A stretch of 10,145 bases of DNA, taken from positions 1,053,498 through 1,063,642 of the forward strand of contig MU646311.1 of assembly GCA_026770585.1 (NCBI GenBank), written 5' to 3'. A program made the position numbers and the translations under genes. The stretch is from Baffinella frigidus. Lineage: Eukaryota; Cryptophyceae; Cryptomonadales; Baffinellaceae. The notes below the pieces were generated by a model that saw only the letters and a program-made list of their open reading frames with translations, had not been told where the DNA came from and ran no database searches. Positions 1-6,410 of this stretch are shown here, in pieces. The first letter of the stretch is position 1, and the number at the start of each line of letters is the position of its first letter.

Positions 1-82
1 CCCAACTGACGCCCTATCCTCCCCAACTGACACTCTATCCCCCTCAACTGACGCCCTATCCTCCCCAACTGACGCCCTATCC
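1..82. repeat. 22-bp tandem repeat, about 3.7 copies
   Basis: Units of 22 bp built on CCAACTGACGCCCTATCC repeat head to tail from the window edge, so the array probably continues to the left. The second unit carries ACTC in place of CGCC. A single related unit (AACTGACGCCTTATCCACG) recurs near 421-439 inside a short inverted-repeat element, which suggests the array grew from a piece of such an element. No coding potential is seen. Confidence 0.9.
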
Positions 83-128
83 AGGTACTGCGCGCCGGGT
101 GAGGCGGCTGGAGGCTACCCCAACCAGG

Positions 129-235
129 GTAAAACTCAAACCCTAAACCCTGAACCTCAAACCTTAAACCCTGAACCCCAAACCCTGAACCCTAAACACT
201 AAACCTCAAACCCTCACCTTCAAACCCCAAGCCAG
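129..235 (+). repeat. Degenerate interstitial telomere-like tract (CCCTAAA)
   Basis: Runs of CCCTAAA mixed with CCCTGAA, CCTCAAA and CCCCAAA variants. The 7-bp period fits the plant/algal telomere unit TTTAGGG read on the opposite strand. The degeneracy and the interstitial position show it is not an active chromosome end. Confidence 0.85.
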
Positions 236-260
236 GCTACGCGCCGCAAATGCAAAACGT

Positions 261-393
261 GCAGCACGTGCCGACTATCCAGATTCCGGTGAGACCCACT
301 CTTCTTCTGCTTCTTCTTCTTCTTTATTACTGTCGATACAGGTCCTAGGTAGCCTTAATACTTGAGTTGGGTGATACAAAAGTCCATGAGCCT
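261..393 (+). repeat. Dispersed ~130-bp repeat, copy 1
   Basis: Starts at GCAGCACGTGCCGACTATCC, passes through ATTCCGGTGAGACCC, a CTT-rich tract and CGATACAGGTCCTAGGTA, and ends at GTGATACAAAAGTCC. The same order of blocks recurs at 674-800, and the right part recurs inverted at 4289-4338. No ORF is conserved between copies, so this is a non-coding mobile or dispersed repeat. Confidence 0.8.
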
Positions 394-399
394 TAATAA

Positions 400-525
400 C
401 CACGCCAGAGGGCTCGAGGGAAACTGACGCCTTATCCACGTCAGATCTGGCGTCGTTGACTTAAGTATTGTGGGGAATTCCCTTGAAAGATGTCAAAAGT
501 GGATGTTTCGAGCCCTCTGGCGTGG
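400..525. mobile_element. MITE-like element, CCACGCCAGAG ends, copy 1 (126 bp)
   Basis: Terminal inverted repeats CCACGCCAGAGGGCTCGAG (400-418) and its near-perfect complement (507-525, 18 of 19 bases). The element is too short to code for a transposase. The 125-bp element at 2777-2901 has the same ends and nearly the same length, which supports a real family. I found no convincing target-site duplication. The short ORF that starts at 470 and runs out of this element has no recognisable product. Confidence 0.75.
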
Positions 526-580
526 ATCCGAGCCCGGTGAGGACTCATCCGGGAACATGTTTATTTTAAAGGATTTTTGC

Positions 581-648
581 CAATGTAAATTATTACACGA
601 ATTCTTCACTATTACTAGTGTGATCACTATGTGTAGTAAATTTCATTG
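581..648. repeat. Hairpin of the TACTACACA family, copy 1
   Basis: Left arm CAATGTAAATTATTACAC (581-598) pairs with right arm GTGTAGTAAATTTCATTG (631-648) across a 32-base AT-rich loop. The arm motif AAATT(A)CTACACA returns in hairpins at 3211-3353, 8577-8727 and 8778-8927, and as a lone arm near 995-1009. Confidence 0.8.
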
Positions 649-673
649 CTAAAATAATTTAATTAAACTAGTT

Positions 674-871
674 CCGACAATCCAGATTCCGGTGAGACCC
701 TTTCTCTTCTCTTCTTGAATGCTCTCGATAGTAGGAGTCGATACAGGTCCTAGGTAGGCCCGTACGCCTTGATTTGAGTGATACAAAAGTCTTCGAGCCT
801 GAAGAAACGAGCCCAGTGAGACCCAGCACGTGCCGACAATCCATATTCCGGTGAGACCCTTTCTCTTCTGC
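674..871 (+). repeat. Dispersed repeat, copy 2, bounded by repeated CCGACAATCC block
   Basis: Carries the same blocks as 261-393 (ATTCCGGTGAGACCC, CGATACAGGTCCTAGGTA, GTGATACAAAAGTC). It is followed at 825-871 by a second direct copy of the leading block CCGACAATCCA(G/T)ATTCCGGTGAGACCC, so a core is flanked by direct repeats 160 bp apart. A fourth, weaker block is at 1354-1392. The minus-strand ORFs across this stretch are repeat readings. Confidence 0.75.
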
Positions 872-942
872 CACTCCAGGTTGAAAGGGGGGGTATTTTA
901 AATGTGGGGTTTGTTGCGTGTGTACCAGTCACGGGCGCGTGT

Positions 943-978
943 GGTCACGTTACTGACAGATCTGTCAGCAACGTGACC
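943..978. repeat. 36-bp near-perfect palindrome, GGTCACGTT ends
   Basis: The two 18-base halves are reverse complements at 17 positions, centred on CTGACAGATCTGTCAG. The outer GGTCACGT/ACGTGACC motif is shared with palindromes at 3585-3596 and 4536-4571. The short ORFs around it (904-1107, 1104-1442) run through palindromes and a CTT tract and are not believable genes. Confidence 0.85.
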
Positions 979-1075
979 AACGCGACCATCTGTGTGAAAA
1001 TTACTACACACCCCTTCACTTGTAAAGGTTTCTCTTCGTATACGTTGTATACTTGGTCATATACGACTTTGGGTA

Positions 1076-1115
1076 GGTCCCTCGAGATTATCTTCTCTGT
1101 CGTGTGACCTCCCCG
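1076..1115. repeat. 40-bp dispersed repeat, inverted copy at 6739-6778
   Basis: The segment from GGTCCCTCGAGATTATC to GTGACCTCCCCG matches the reverse complement of 6739-6778 at 39 of 40 bases. Similarity stops abruptly on both sides. The tight conservation over 5.6 kb suggests a recently copied element end or a protein-binding module. Confidence 0.85.
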
Positions 1116-1155
1116 GAGCCTACCTTACAGCCAACCAACCCTGAGTCTATCATCT

Positions 1156-1209
1156 GTTTTAAAAATGTAGCCCGCGGATATCCGCGTGCCGACCATTTGA
1201 TTTTAAAAC
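1156..1209. repeat. Nested inverted repeat with CGCGGATATCCGCG core
   Basis: A perfect 14-bp palindrome (1173-1186) sits between outer arms GTTTTAAAA (1156-1164) and TTTTAAAAC (1201-1209). It is probably the footprint of another small foldback. Confidence 0.65.
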
Positions 1210-1235
1210 ACGATTTAATTTCGGAACAAGACAGA

Positions 1236-1400
1236 ATCTATCCAGCTATCTTAGGCTCCCCACGCAGAAGGTACGGGTGTATATGCTATTTTAGGCTTCA
1301 CATAATGCTATCTTACGCCTTTTCATCAGGACAGATTTTGGTATTTTCCGAGATGAAATTCAGATTCCGGAGAGGCCCTCTCATCTGCTTCTTTACTCTT
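1236..1400. repeat. GCTAT(C/T)TTAGGC repeats and CTT tract, no gene
   Basis: Variants of GCTATCTTACGCC / GCTATTTTAGGC occur near 1243, 1285 and 1306, and again as a hairpin at 2543-2583. From 1354 a further ATTCCGG block leads into a CTT microsatellite (about 1395-1420). No coding signal is seen. Confidence 0.55.
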
Positions 1401-1422
1401 CTTCTTCTTCTTCTTCTTCAAC

Positions 1423-1536
1423 CCCTACACACTAAACACTAAACCCTAAACCCTAACCCCTAACCCCTAACCCCTAACCCCTAAACACCAAACACCAAAC
1501 CCTAAACCCTAAACCCCAAACACCAAACCCTAACTC
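1423..1536 (+). repeat. Interstitial telomere-like tract (CCCTAAA/CCCCTAA)
   Basis: Runs of AACCCTAAACCCTAA, then CCCCTAA units, then CACCAAAC variants. Same strand orientation as the tract at 129-235. Confidence 0.9.
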
Positions 1537-1600
1537 AGGTAGCTACACAGGTCGCGCAGAACACGATGCGTCCCGCGCCCACGGCCCCCGTGGTAAGCCC
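1537..1600 (+). repeat. Telomere-tract-linked repeat module, copy 1
   Basis: AGGTAGCTACACAGGTCGC followed by CAGAACACGATGCGTCCCGC, GCCCACGG and GTAAGCCC. Related copies lie at 1904-1962 and 2045-2088. Copies 1 and 3 directly abut telomere-like tracts (copy 1 follows one, copy 3 precedes one). It could be a subtelomeric repeat fragment. Confidence 0.75.
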
Positions 1601-1604
1601 GTCA

Positions 1605-1740
1605 TATGCCACACACACCATTTCCGGGTTATACACACGATTTCCGGTGTGAGACACACCCTTTTCGTTATCGGCATACCCTCTCCCCGGCTCGACACAC
1701 CCTCTCCCGTCGTATACACACTCTCCCCGGAGAAGCCACA
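1605..1740. repeat. Imperfect short tandem repeat, about 20-24 bp period
   Basis: Recurring CACACACC...TTTCCGG and CCCTCTCCCCGG...CGACACACC blocks form a diverged tandem array. The overlapping ORFs on both strands here simply reflect the repeat. Confidence 0.55.
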
Positions 1741-1800
1741 CAGCGGACTTCGAAGGGGTTTCGAACAACCCATAAACGATCTACGACCCTACGGTAGGCA

Positions 1801-1833
1801 ATCCGTAGGGGCATAGGGGGGGTTCCTACGGAT
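1801..1833. repeat. Short hairpin ATCCGTAGG/CCTACGGAT
   Basis: Perfect 9-bp arms (1801-1809 and 1825-1833) with a G-rich 15-base loop. The rest of 1740-1900 shows no other feature. Confidence 0.55.
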
Positions 1834-1903
1834 AAGGTGACCGGAAATGGGTTAATTATGAAGTTTCCCCCCCTTCGTAGCCCGCAGTGTGGTTAGTAGA
1901 CCC

Positions 1904-1962
1904 AGGTAGCTACCCAGGTCGCTCAGAACACCATTCGTCCCGCGCCCACGCCTCCCCCGGTA
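1904..1962 (+). repeat. Telomere-tract-linked repeat module, copy 2
   Basis: AGGTAGCTACCCAGGTCGC, then CAGAACACCATTCGTCCCGC and GCCCACG, diverged from 1537-1600. Confidence 0.75.
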
Positions 1963-1974
1963 AAAAGGGTTGAG

Positions 1975-2001
1975 GATTTATGGTTTACTAAACCATAAAT
2001 C
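1975..2001. repeat. Hairpin GATTTATGGTTT
   Basis: Perfect 12-bp arms (1975-1986, 1990-2001) with a 3-base loop. It lies between copies 2 and 3 of the repeat module. No U-tract or gene end is nearby, so I do not call it a terminator. Confidence 0.8.
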
Positions 2002-2044
2002 GAGACAAAAAGCTTCGAGACACAGCCCTAGGGTTTAGGGTTTC

Positions 2045-2222
2045 CAGAACACGATGCGTCCCGCGCCCACGGCCACCGCGGTAAGCCCTAAACCCTAAAC
2101 CCTGAACCCTAAACCCTAAACCCTGAACCCTGAACCCTGAACCCTAAACCCTAAACTCTAAAACCTCAACCCTAAACCCTAAACCCAAACCCCAAAACCC
2201 TAAACCCTAAACCTTAAAACCC
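2045..2222 (+). repeat. Repeat module copy 3 followed by CCCTAAA tract
   Basis: CAGAACACGATGCGTCCCGC ... GTAAGCCC (2045-2088) is nearly identical to the copy at 1556-1600 and runs straight into CCCTAAA/CCCTGAA repeats up to about 2222. A short TTTAGGG run in the opposite orientation lies just before it (2028-2043). Confidence 0.85.
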
Positions 2223-2253
2223 TCCCCCCTGTGATTGGCTCATATGTATCCCT

Positions 2254-2344
2254 TAAGTGGCGAGCTGGTCAAAATTGACCAGCACTAGGTCCTAGGCAGG
2301 TCCTAGGGTCCTACGGTAGGGCGCATGAGCCTACTCGCCACTTA
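2254..2344. mobile_element. 91-bp foldback with TAAGTGGCGAG ends
   Basis: Perfect 11-bp inverted ends (2254-2264 and 2334-2344) enclose an 18-bp palindrome CTGGTCAAAATTGACCAG (2265-2282) and two CCTAGG motifs. No coding capacity is seen. It may be a small non-autonomous element or its remnant. Confidence 0.65.
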
Positions 2345-2353
2345 CTGTGTGGT

Positions 2354-2439
2354 GTCTCTCTCTCTCCCCCTCTCTCCCTCTCTCCCTCCCTCTCTCTCTC
2401 TCCCTCTCTCCCTCTCTCCCTCTCTCTCTCTCTCTCTCC

Positions 2440-2470
<31 letters not shown>

Positions 2471-2500
2471 CCTCTCTCCCTCTCTCCCTCCCTCTCTCTC
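2354..2500. repeat. CT/CCCTCT microsatellite
   Basis: An uninterrupted polypyrimidine tract of CT and CCCTCT units. It generates spurious SLSLPL and ERERGR ORFs on the two strands. Confidence 0.95.
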
Positions 2501-2542
2501 GATAGCAAACTGCATCCCAGGTATGTCACCCCGTTGCGCTTT

Positions 2543-2583
2543 TATGCTATCTTACGCCTGGGTTTTATGCCTAAAATAGCATA
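2543..2583. repeat. Hairpin TATGCTATCTTACGC / GCCTAAAATAGCATA
   Basis: Arms match at 12 of 15 bases. The same arm sequence occurs at 1282-1296 and 1306-1319, so it is a dispersed unit. Confidence 0.6.
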
Positions 2584-2660
2584 TCCATCCTTATCTTAAG
2601 CGTTGGAAGCCCTAAGATTAGCAGCTGATTCAGTTGTGTTCCGAAATATGCCCAGGGCCC

Positions 2661-2710
2661 TGCGGTGGTCCTAGGGAGGGGGGGCGCTTTCTGATGAGCG
2701 AGGTACCCCT
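2661..2710. mobile_element. AGGGGTACC-type foldback, partial copy
   Basis: GGTGGTCCTAGG, then GCGCTTTCTGATGAGCG and AGGTACCCCT match the right part of the complete element at 4875-4992. The left inverted end is not seen, so this is a truncated copy. Confidence 0.7.
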
Positions 2711-2776
2711 GTAGGGTTTGGGGTGCAGGGGCCCGGTCAATTTCATTTACCCTAAACCCTAAACCCTGCAGGCCCA

Positions 2777-2901
2777 CCACGCCAGAGTGTAGGAGCGGCT
2801 TGTAATTTTTGAGTCGCCAATATTGGCGATGTCCACTTTTGAAAACCATTGCCTTGAGGGGAAATTGACTTTTGGCGACCCCTTCCAAGACTCTGGCGTG
2901 G
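2777..2901. mobile_element. MITE-like element, CCACGCCAGAG ends, copy 2 (125 bp)
   Basis: Perfect 12-bp inverted ends CCACGCCAGAGT (2777-2788) and ACTCTGGCGTGG (2890-2901), with an internal palindrome TCGCCAATATTGGCGA near the centre. The ends match the element at 400-525 and the length is almost the same. A short CCCTAAA run (2750-2767) abuts its left side. Confidence 0.8.
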
Positions 2902-2962
2902 CAGGCTCCTCACTACGGAGCAAACTCTGGCCCAGATAGGTGTTCCCCTGGATAAGACAGTA

Positions 2963-3158
2963 AACCTGAAACCCGAAACCCGAAACCCGAAACCCGAAAC
3001 CCTGAGCGGTTACCCCCTGAACCCTGAACCCTAAAAGGCCCAGGCACCTCAGTACGGAGCGGAGGCGGGTGTGTATGGCGGGTAAGACCCTCAAACCCGA
3101 AACCCGAAACCCGGAACCCGGAACCCGAAACCCGAAACCCGAAACCCGAAACCCTAGA
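2963..3158 (+). repeat. CCCGAAA variant telomere-like tracts
   Basis: Two blocks (2963-3003 and 3089-3158) of homogeneous CCCGAAA units with some CCCGGAA, separated by CCCTGAA units and a non-repeat spacer that contains TCAGTACGGAGCG. A related TCACTACGGAGC lies at 2912-2925. Local homogenisation of a G variant shows tandem amplification after the repeat left the chromosome end. Confidence 0.85.
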
Positions 3159-3210
3159 TTTTTGGCGAGTCAATTGACTTTTGCGAATCCCGGGAATTGG
3201 AGCAATTGGA

Positions 3211-3353
3211 TTTCATATCGAAACTCTTATAATTTAAAAAACTTGGTTCAATGAAATTTACTACACATAACGATATTTATTAGTAATATTAAAGCAAACG
3301 TGTAGTAATTTTGATTGAAACCAAGTTTAGAAATTATAAGTGTTTCCATATGA
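3211..3353. mobile_element. Long foldback element, TACTACACA family
   Basis: Arms of about 55 bp (3211-3267 and 3299-3353) are highly complementary, running through TTATAATTT, AACTTGGTT and TTTACTACACA to a 31-base AT-rich loop. This is a non-coding hairpin element. Its AT-rich composition contrasts with the GC-rich flanks. Weaker similarity between 3160-3210 and 3400-3428 (TTGACTTTTGCGA, CCGGGAA) suggests older flanking duplication. Confidence 0.85.
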
Positions 3354-3470
3354 GATTACCTGAGAGGTAACCTGGCTCCACTTTTGCCAAGTCCCCCTGA
3401 AATCCGGGAAATTGACTTTGGCGATTGCTCCCCGTCTGATCTTGGGTGGGCTCAGCCCGACCTAGATCCT

Positions 3471-3557
3471 TGTGCCACGAAAACGAAACGTTGCGTTCTG
3501 AAATGGCTATTTATGACCTGGCGTGGATCCTAAAGGCTCTTGTTGTACCACAGGGGC
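3471..3557 (+). repeat. ~87-bp direct repeat, copy 1
   Basis: TG(T/G)CCACGAAAACGAA, GCGTTCTGAAAT, GACCTGGCGTGGA and GGGGCG blocks recur in the same order at 3836-3923. The segment from 3498 also pairs with 3699-3727 as an inverted repeat. The ORF 3446-3697 reads through this and is not credible. Confidence 0.8.
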
Positions 3558-3727
3558 GGTTTCGGGGGTCAGGGTCCAGAACCCGGTCACGTGACCACTT
3601 AGCGGCCTTTTCGCACACCATTTCCAGTCAACTCCCGGTGTTAAAACGCTGGTTTTCGGGGGGCTCAGCTGAGACCCGAAAACCGGGGTTTACCTAGACC
3701 ACGCCAGGTCATAAGTAGGAATTTCAG
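3498..3727. mobile_element. 230-bp nested inverted-repeat element
   Basis: Outer 29-bp arms 3498-3526 and 3699-3727 pair at 26 positions. Inside are the perfect palindrome GGTCACGTGACC (3585-3596) and a second hairpin GGTTTTCGGG/CCCGAAAACC (3651-3660, 3675-3684). The nesting resembles insertion of one foldback inside another. No ORF of note is present. Confidence 0.75.
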
Positions 3728-3835
3728 ATGCAAGTCGTATTTTAAATTTTGTACCCGGATCTGAAATTCTTTTTTACCGGACCGGACGTGAAAAGGGCGA
3801 GGAATTGCTTGTTCCAAGTTCTGGGCACTCTCATT

Positions 3836-3962
3836 TGTACCACGAAAACGAATCATCGCGTTCTGAAATTGCTATTTGTGACCTGGCGTGGACCCTGAAG
3901 GGTGTTGGTGTACGACTGGGGCGATTACGGAGGGCAGCAGGTCGAGATCCCCGTCGCGCAAG
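3836..3962 (+). repeat. Direct repeat copy 2 plus GCGATTACGGAGGG block
   Basis: 3836-3923 repeats 3471-3557. The following 3911-3962 block (TACGAC, GCGATTACGGAGGGCAGCAG, GTCGCGCAAG) is repeated at 4115-4166 with three differences in 52 bases, so it brackets the hairpin at 3973-4069. Confidence 0.8.
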
Positions 3963-3972
3963 TGGAAAAGCA

Positions 3973-4069
3973 TCGAAACTTCCAACCATTTCAGTCAACG
4001 TGTGTAAAAAAAATCCCGAAAGCAATGAACATTACCACACAATTTGACTGAAATGGTTCAAAGTTTCGA
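3973..4069. mobile_element. Foldback flanked by 52-bp direct repeats
   Basis: Arms TCGAAACTTCCAACCATTTC (3973 on) and its complement ending at 4069 pair over about 33 bases with few mismatches, across a loop of about 28 bases. The 52-bp direct repeats at 3911-3962 and 4115-4166 lie outside. They are too long and too distant for an ordinary target-site duplication, so a local duplication is more likely. Confidence 0.75.
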
Positions 4070-4190
4070 GTTTTTTTGGCCCTCGGAGTGTGTCGAGTAA
4101 TGAGAGACCCGCTCTACGACAGGGGCGATTACGGAGGGCAGCAGGTGGAGATCCCGGTCGCGCAAGCCAAGTGAAGCGGACCACCCAGCT

Positions 4191-4282
4191 CGCCCACCCC
4201 CCTAGGACCACCATAGCACCCTAGGCATGGTCCTACTCCACGGTCATAGGGGGAGGCACTTTCTTGTGAGCGAGGTACCCCT
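4191..4282. mobile_element. AGGGGTACC-type foldback, copy lacking left end
   Basis: GCCCACCCCCCTAGGACCAC through TTGTGAGCGAGGTACCCCT matches 4900-4992 over its whole length. The left inverted end is missing. Immediately to the right (4289-4338) is an inverted copy of the dispersed repeat seen at 333-385. Confidence 0.75.
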
Positions 4283-4452
4283 GCAGAGTTTTGTATCACT
4301 CAACTCAAGGCTTAACTGCCTATCTAGGGCCTGTATCGGGGGGCTCCTACGAAAACCTCGGGCCTAGGGCCAGTGAAGAGGACCTCCGGGGGGGTGCAAC
4401 ACTGAGACCCCGCTTAGGAGGAGAGAGGCCGCGCCGCCAAGGCTCACAAACA

Positions 4453-4606
4453 CCACACGGTGGACTGCGGACCTTGCATCGAAAGCCAACTTGCCCCGAG
4501 GCAATTAACTTCCAAGGCTTTTCTGGTGCAAATGTGGTCACGTAACCCGTGGATGTCCGGGTAACGTGACCAAGCGAGGTCGAAACCCTCGTAGTCCACC
4601 GTGTGG
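4453..4606. mobile_element. 154-bp element with CCACACGGTGGACT ends
   Basis: Perfect 14-bp inverted ends (4453-4466, 4593-4606). The interior carries a further inverted repeat GGTCACGTAACCCG (4536-4549) / CGGGTAACGTGACC (4558-4571), 13 of 14 matching. It is a non-autonomous foldback candidate. Overlapping ORFs on both strands are repeat readings. Confidence 0.8.
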
Positions 4607-4629
4607 CTCCCCCGGGTGTGTTCAAGAGA

Positions 4630-4675
4630 TCGAGAGAGAGAGGGAGGGAGGGGGAGAGAGAGAGAGAGACGAGAA
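4630..4675. repeat. GA microsatellite
   Basis: GAGAGA with GGGAGG interruptions, opposite in strand sense to the CT tracts elsewhere. From 4676 to 4870 I see no repeat or believable gene. Confidence 0.9.
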
Positions 4676-4874
4676 GAGGTCAACTCGAGGATCCCGGGGG
4701 GGTGAAAATCCTGTGTCCGCGGGGACTTAGGAGGGGCTTCTCGCAACAGAGAACGCGCGCCATCCCTACAGGGGGGTTGGCCATGTTGGTATTAGTGAAA
4801 GTGTTTATCTATGGGTTACTCGAAATTGAGGACACGCGCCGCCGTCGGGTCACACCTTGGGTTTTTTATCATAC

Positions 4875-4992
4875 AGGGGTACCCTGCTCATAAGAAAATG
4901 CCCACCCCCTAGGACCACCATAGGGCCCTAGTAGGCATAGTCCTACTGTAGGGTGCTAGGAGGAGGCGCTTTCTTATGAGCGAGGTACCCCT
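4875..4992. mobile_element. AGGGGTACC foldback, complete copy (118 bp)
   Basis: 28-bp inverted ends (4875-4902 and 4965-4992; AGGGGTACC..GCTCATAAGAAA) pair at 24 positions. The middle repeats CCTAGGACCACC and its near complement. This is the reference copy for the partial ones at 2661-2710, 4191-4282 and 5046-5091. Confidence 0.85.
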
Positions 4993-5045
4993 TGTAGGCT
5001 TTGCTCATAGGACTCTGTTGTCACCCTATGGGTGACGACATTTAC

Positions 5046-5091
5046 AGGGGTATTTCGCTCATACGAACATTTTTAGGGGCGAGGTACCCCT
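5046..5091. mobile_element. Minimal AGGGGTACC foldback (46 bp)
   Basis: Left end AGGGGTATTTCGCTCATA and right end GGCGAGGTACCCCT remain with almost no interior, so it looks like an internal deletion of the family. A small hairpin CACCCTATGGGTG precedes it at 5022-5034. Confidence 0.65.
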
Positions 5092-5149
5092 GTACCTGCC
5101 GGCAAAGAGCAGCCTCGCGAGACCGGAGCGGCGCCCGCGGTTCAAGGTC

Positions 5150-5263
5150 CAGGATTTGAGGTTCAGGGTTCAGGGTTGAGGTTTTGACCGGGGCGGAGGG
5201 ACGCGACGTCCCTCCGCGAGTGCCCCCTGTTGGTGTTTGAGGTTGGGGTTTAGGGATTGGGGT

Positions 5264-5295
<32 letters not shown>

Positions 5296-5305
5296 GGTTA
5301 ACACA
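5150..5305 (-). repeat. GGGTTGA/GGGTTCA tracts around a GC hairpin
   Basis: Telomere-like variants in the orientation opposite to that left of 3160 (5155-5185 and 5229-5302, the latter rich in GGGTTGA). Between them GCGGAGGGACG (5193-5203) and CGTCCCTCCGC (5207-5217) form a perfect 11-bp hairpin with a 3-base loop. Confidence 0.85.
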
Positions 5306-5860
5306 CTGGCGCCTCCCACGGGGCGGGGTTTGGCGCTACCAGCGTTCTGAATAGCGCAGAATGACGCCCGCGGCACCCCGCAGCCGCTCGTACCCTCAAA
5401 TCCGCCGTGCGGGCAAAAGAAGGCTTTCGGAAACGGCGCTGATTTTTCCAGACAAATCTCAAGCCTTTGGTGCTTTGGTGCTTTTATTTACACTCACATC
5501 GAAGGCCACATCCCACCTCACTTTTGAGGAGTTAGGAGTGATCTACGGGTGAGCTCCCCGGCCCAACCCATTCGGGCCCGGAATGGAATCCTAACGGTTG
5601 ACTGAAAATGTAGATGAGTTCGTTGACCCGGGGCTTAAACCCCCAGAGACGTGACGGAGAGTCAAGAACATTTGAACATGATGAAAATGGCCAACATTCC
5701 ACTGTGCTACGGCCATTTGCGCTTCGTTCGTGGAGGGAACAAAAATGACCTTAGAAACTGGGTAAAAAACTGGTACCCCACATCCCAACCAGTTTCAGTT
5801 TTTAACAAAAAGCTGGCGGTTGTGACACTGGCCGATGGATTCTCTCGGCCACGCAAGTTT
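5306..5860. other. Unique-looking stretch without a defensible gene
   Basis: There are ORFs of 63 codons (5361-5552, +), 73 codons (5651-5872, +) and 65 codons (5591-5788, -). Their products match nothing I recognise and I see no splice pattern linking them. Codon third positions are not GC-biased as they are in the gene at 7184. A small inverted pair GAAACTGG/CCAGTTTC occurs near 5755 and 5788. A degraded gene or transposon fragment is possible but unproven. Confidence 0.4.
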
Positions 5861-5867
5861 TGGGTCC

Positions 5868-5893
5868 TTTAGGTTTTAAATGCTCCCAAGTCA
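5868..5893 (-). repeat. YVG-NLKDLK repeat, short fragment
   Basis: On the minus strand TTGGGAGCATTTAAAACC and CTAAAGGACCC match the core of the copy at 6003-6110. An in-frame TAA interrupts the peptide before NLKD. This is only a fragment of the dispersed coding-like repeat. Confidence 0.6.
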
Positions 5894-6002
5894 GCCTTCA
5901 TGAGGCTCATGGTATCCCATGGTTGAAGTATAAAATCTCCAGCCACGGATACTCCACAAGGTGAGAGGGTTTGTGTGGGGGGGTGATGTGAAATCAGTCA
6001 GA

Positions 6003-6110
6003 CTTTAGGTCCTCTAGGTTTTAAATGCTCCCAACATATGCCAACGACACGCCCTTTCGTACAAAGGACTGCAGAGAAAGCATTTTTGCTTGGTTTATCG
6101 TCCGCCCTGT
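6003..6110 (-). pseudogene. YVG-NLKDLK dispersed coding-like repeat, broken copy
   Basis: Read on the minus strand, this segment gives SFVRKGVSLAYVGSI, a stop, then NLEDLK. It matches SFLRKGVSLGYVGRN and NLKGLK encoded on the plus strand in 8188-8319, with clear DNA similarity across about 55 bases (CTCTGCAG, GGGCGTGTCGTTGG, TATGTTGGGA shared). The stop between YVGSI and NLED, and a one-base indel near CTGCAG relative to the other copy, show it is not functional. I do not recognise the parent family, so function is unknown. Confidence 0.65.
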
Positions 6111-6147
6111 ACCATCCACGGTGCATCCCCTGTGATGCCCCCAGGTA

Positions 6148-6335
6148 AAAGGTTTGAGGTTTAGAGGTTTAGGCTTTAGGGTTTAGGGTTTAGGGTTTAG
6201 GGGGTAGGGTTTCGCAGGGTTCAGGGTTTAGGGTTTAGGGTTTACGGCTTAGGGTTTAGGGTTTAGGGTTTAGGGGTTCAGGGTTTAAGTTAGTGTTTAG
6301 GATTGAGGGTTTATTATCATAGGGTTGAGGGTTGA
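6148..6335 (-). repeat. Interstitial TTTAGGG tract
   Basis: The longest TTTAGGG array of the window, with GGGTTCAGG variants and GGGTTGA at its right end. Its orientation is opposite to the tracts at 129-3158. ORFs on the minus strand through it are artefacts. Confidence 0.95.
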
Positions 6336-6340
6336 AGGTC

Positions 6341-6396
6341 TCGTACGAAGCTTCGTACGACGCTTCGTAGGATTTCTACCGGTACGAGCTCGTACC
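6341..6396. repeat. Paired palindromes TCGTACGAAGCTTCGTACGA and GGTACGAGCTCGTACC
   Basis: A perfect 20-bp palindrome (6341-6360) is followed by a perfect 16-bp palindrome (6381-6396). Close copies recur in the same order at 6807-6823 and 6909-6924, on the far side of the inverted repeat 6411-6795. Confidence 0.85.
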
Positions 6397-6410
6397 TGGT
6401 AGGGGACCAA

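Noticed and set aside
1-82. CRISPR-like array
   Set aside because: The 22-bp units are contiguous with no unique spacers, and the genome is clearly eukaryotic.
1975-2001. Rho-independent terminator
   Set aside because: The hairpin lacks a U-tract and an upstream gene, and such terminators are not expected in a nuclear genome.
2311-2579. ORFs rich in Ser/Leu/Pro or Glu/Arg/Gly on both strands
   Set aside because: They are translations of the CT/GA microsatellite and appear in every frame that avoids stops.
2759-3173. Minus-strand ORFs with GFGFRVSG repeats
   Set aside because: They are translations of CCCGAAA telomere-like repeats.
5651-5872. 73-codon plus-strand ORF as a gene
   Set aside because: No recognisable motif, no codon bias, and its 3' end merges with a fragment of the YVG-NLKDLK repeat. 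It is left as undetermined.
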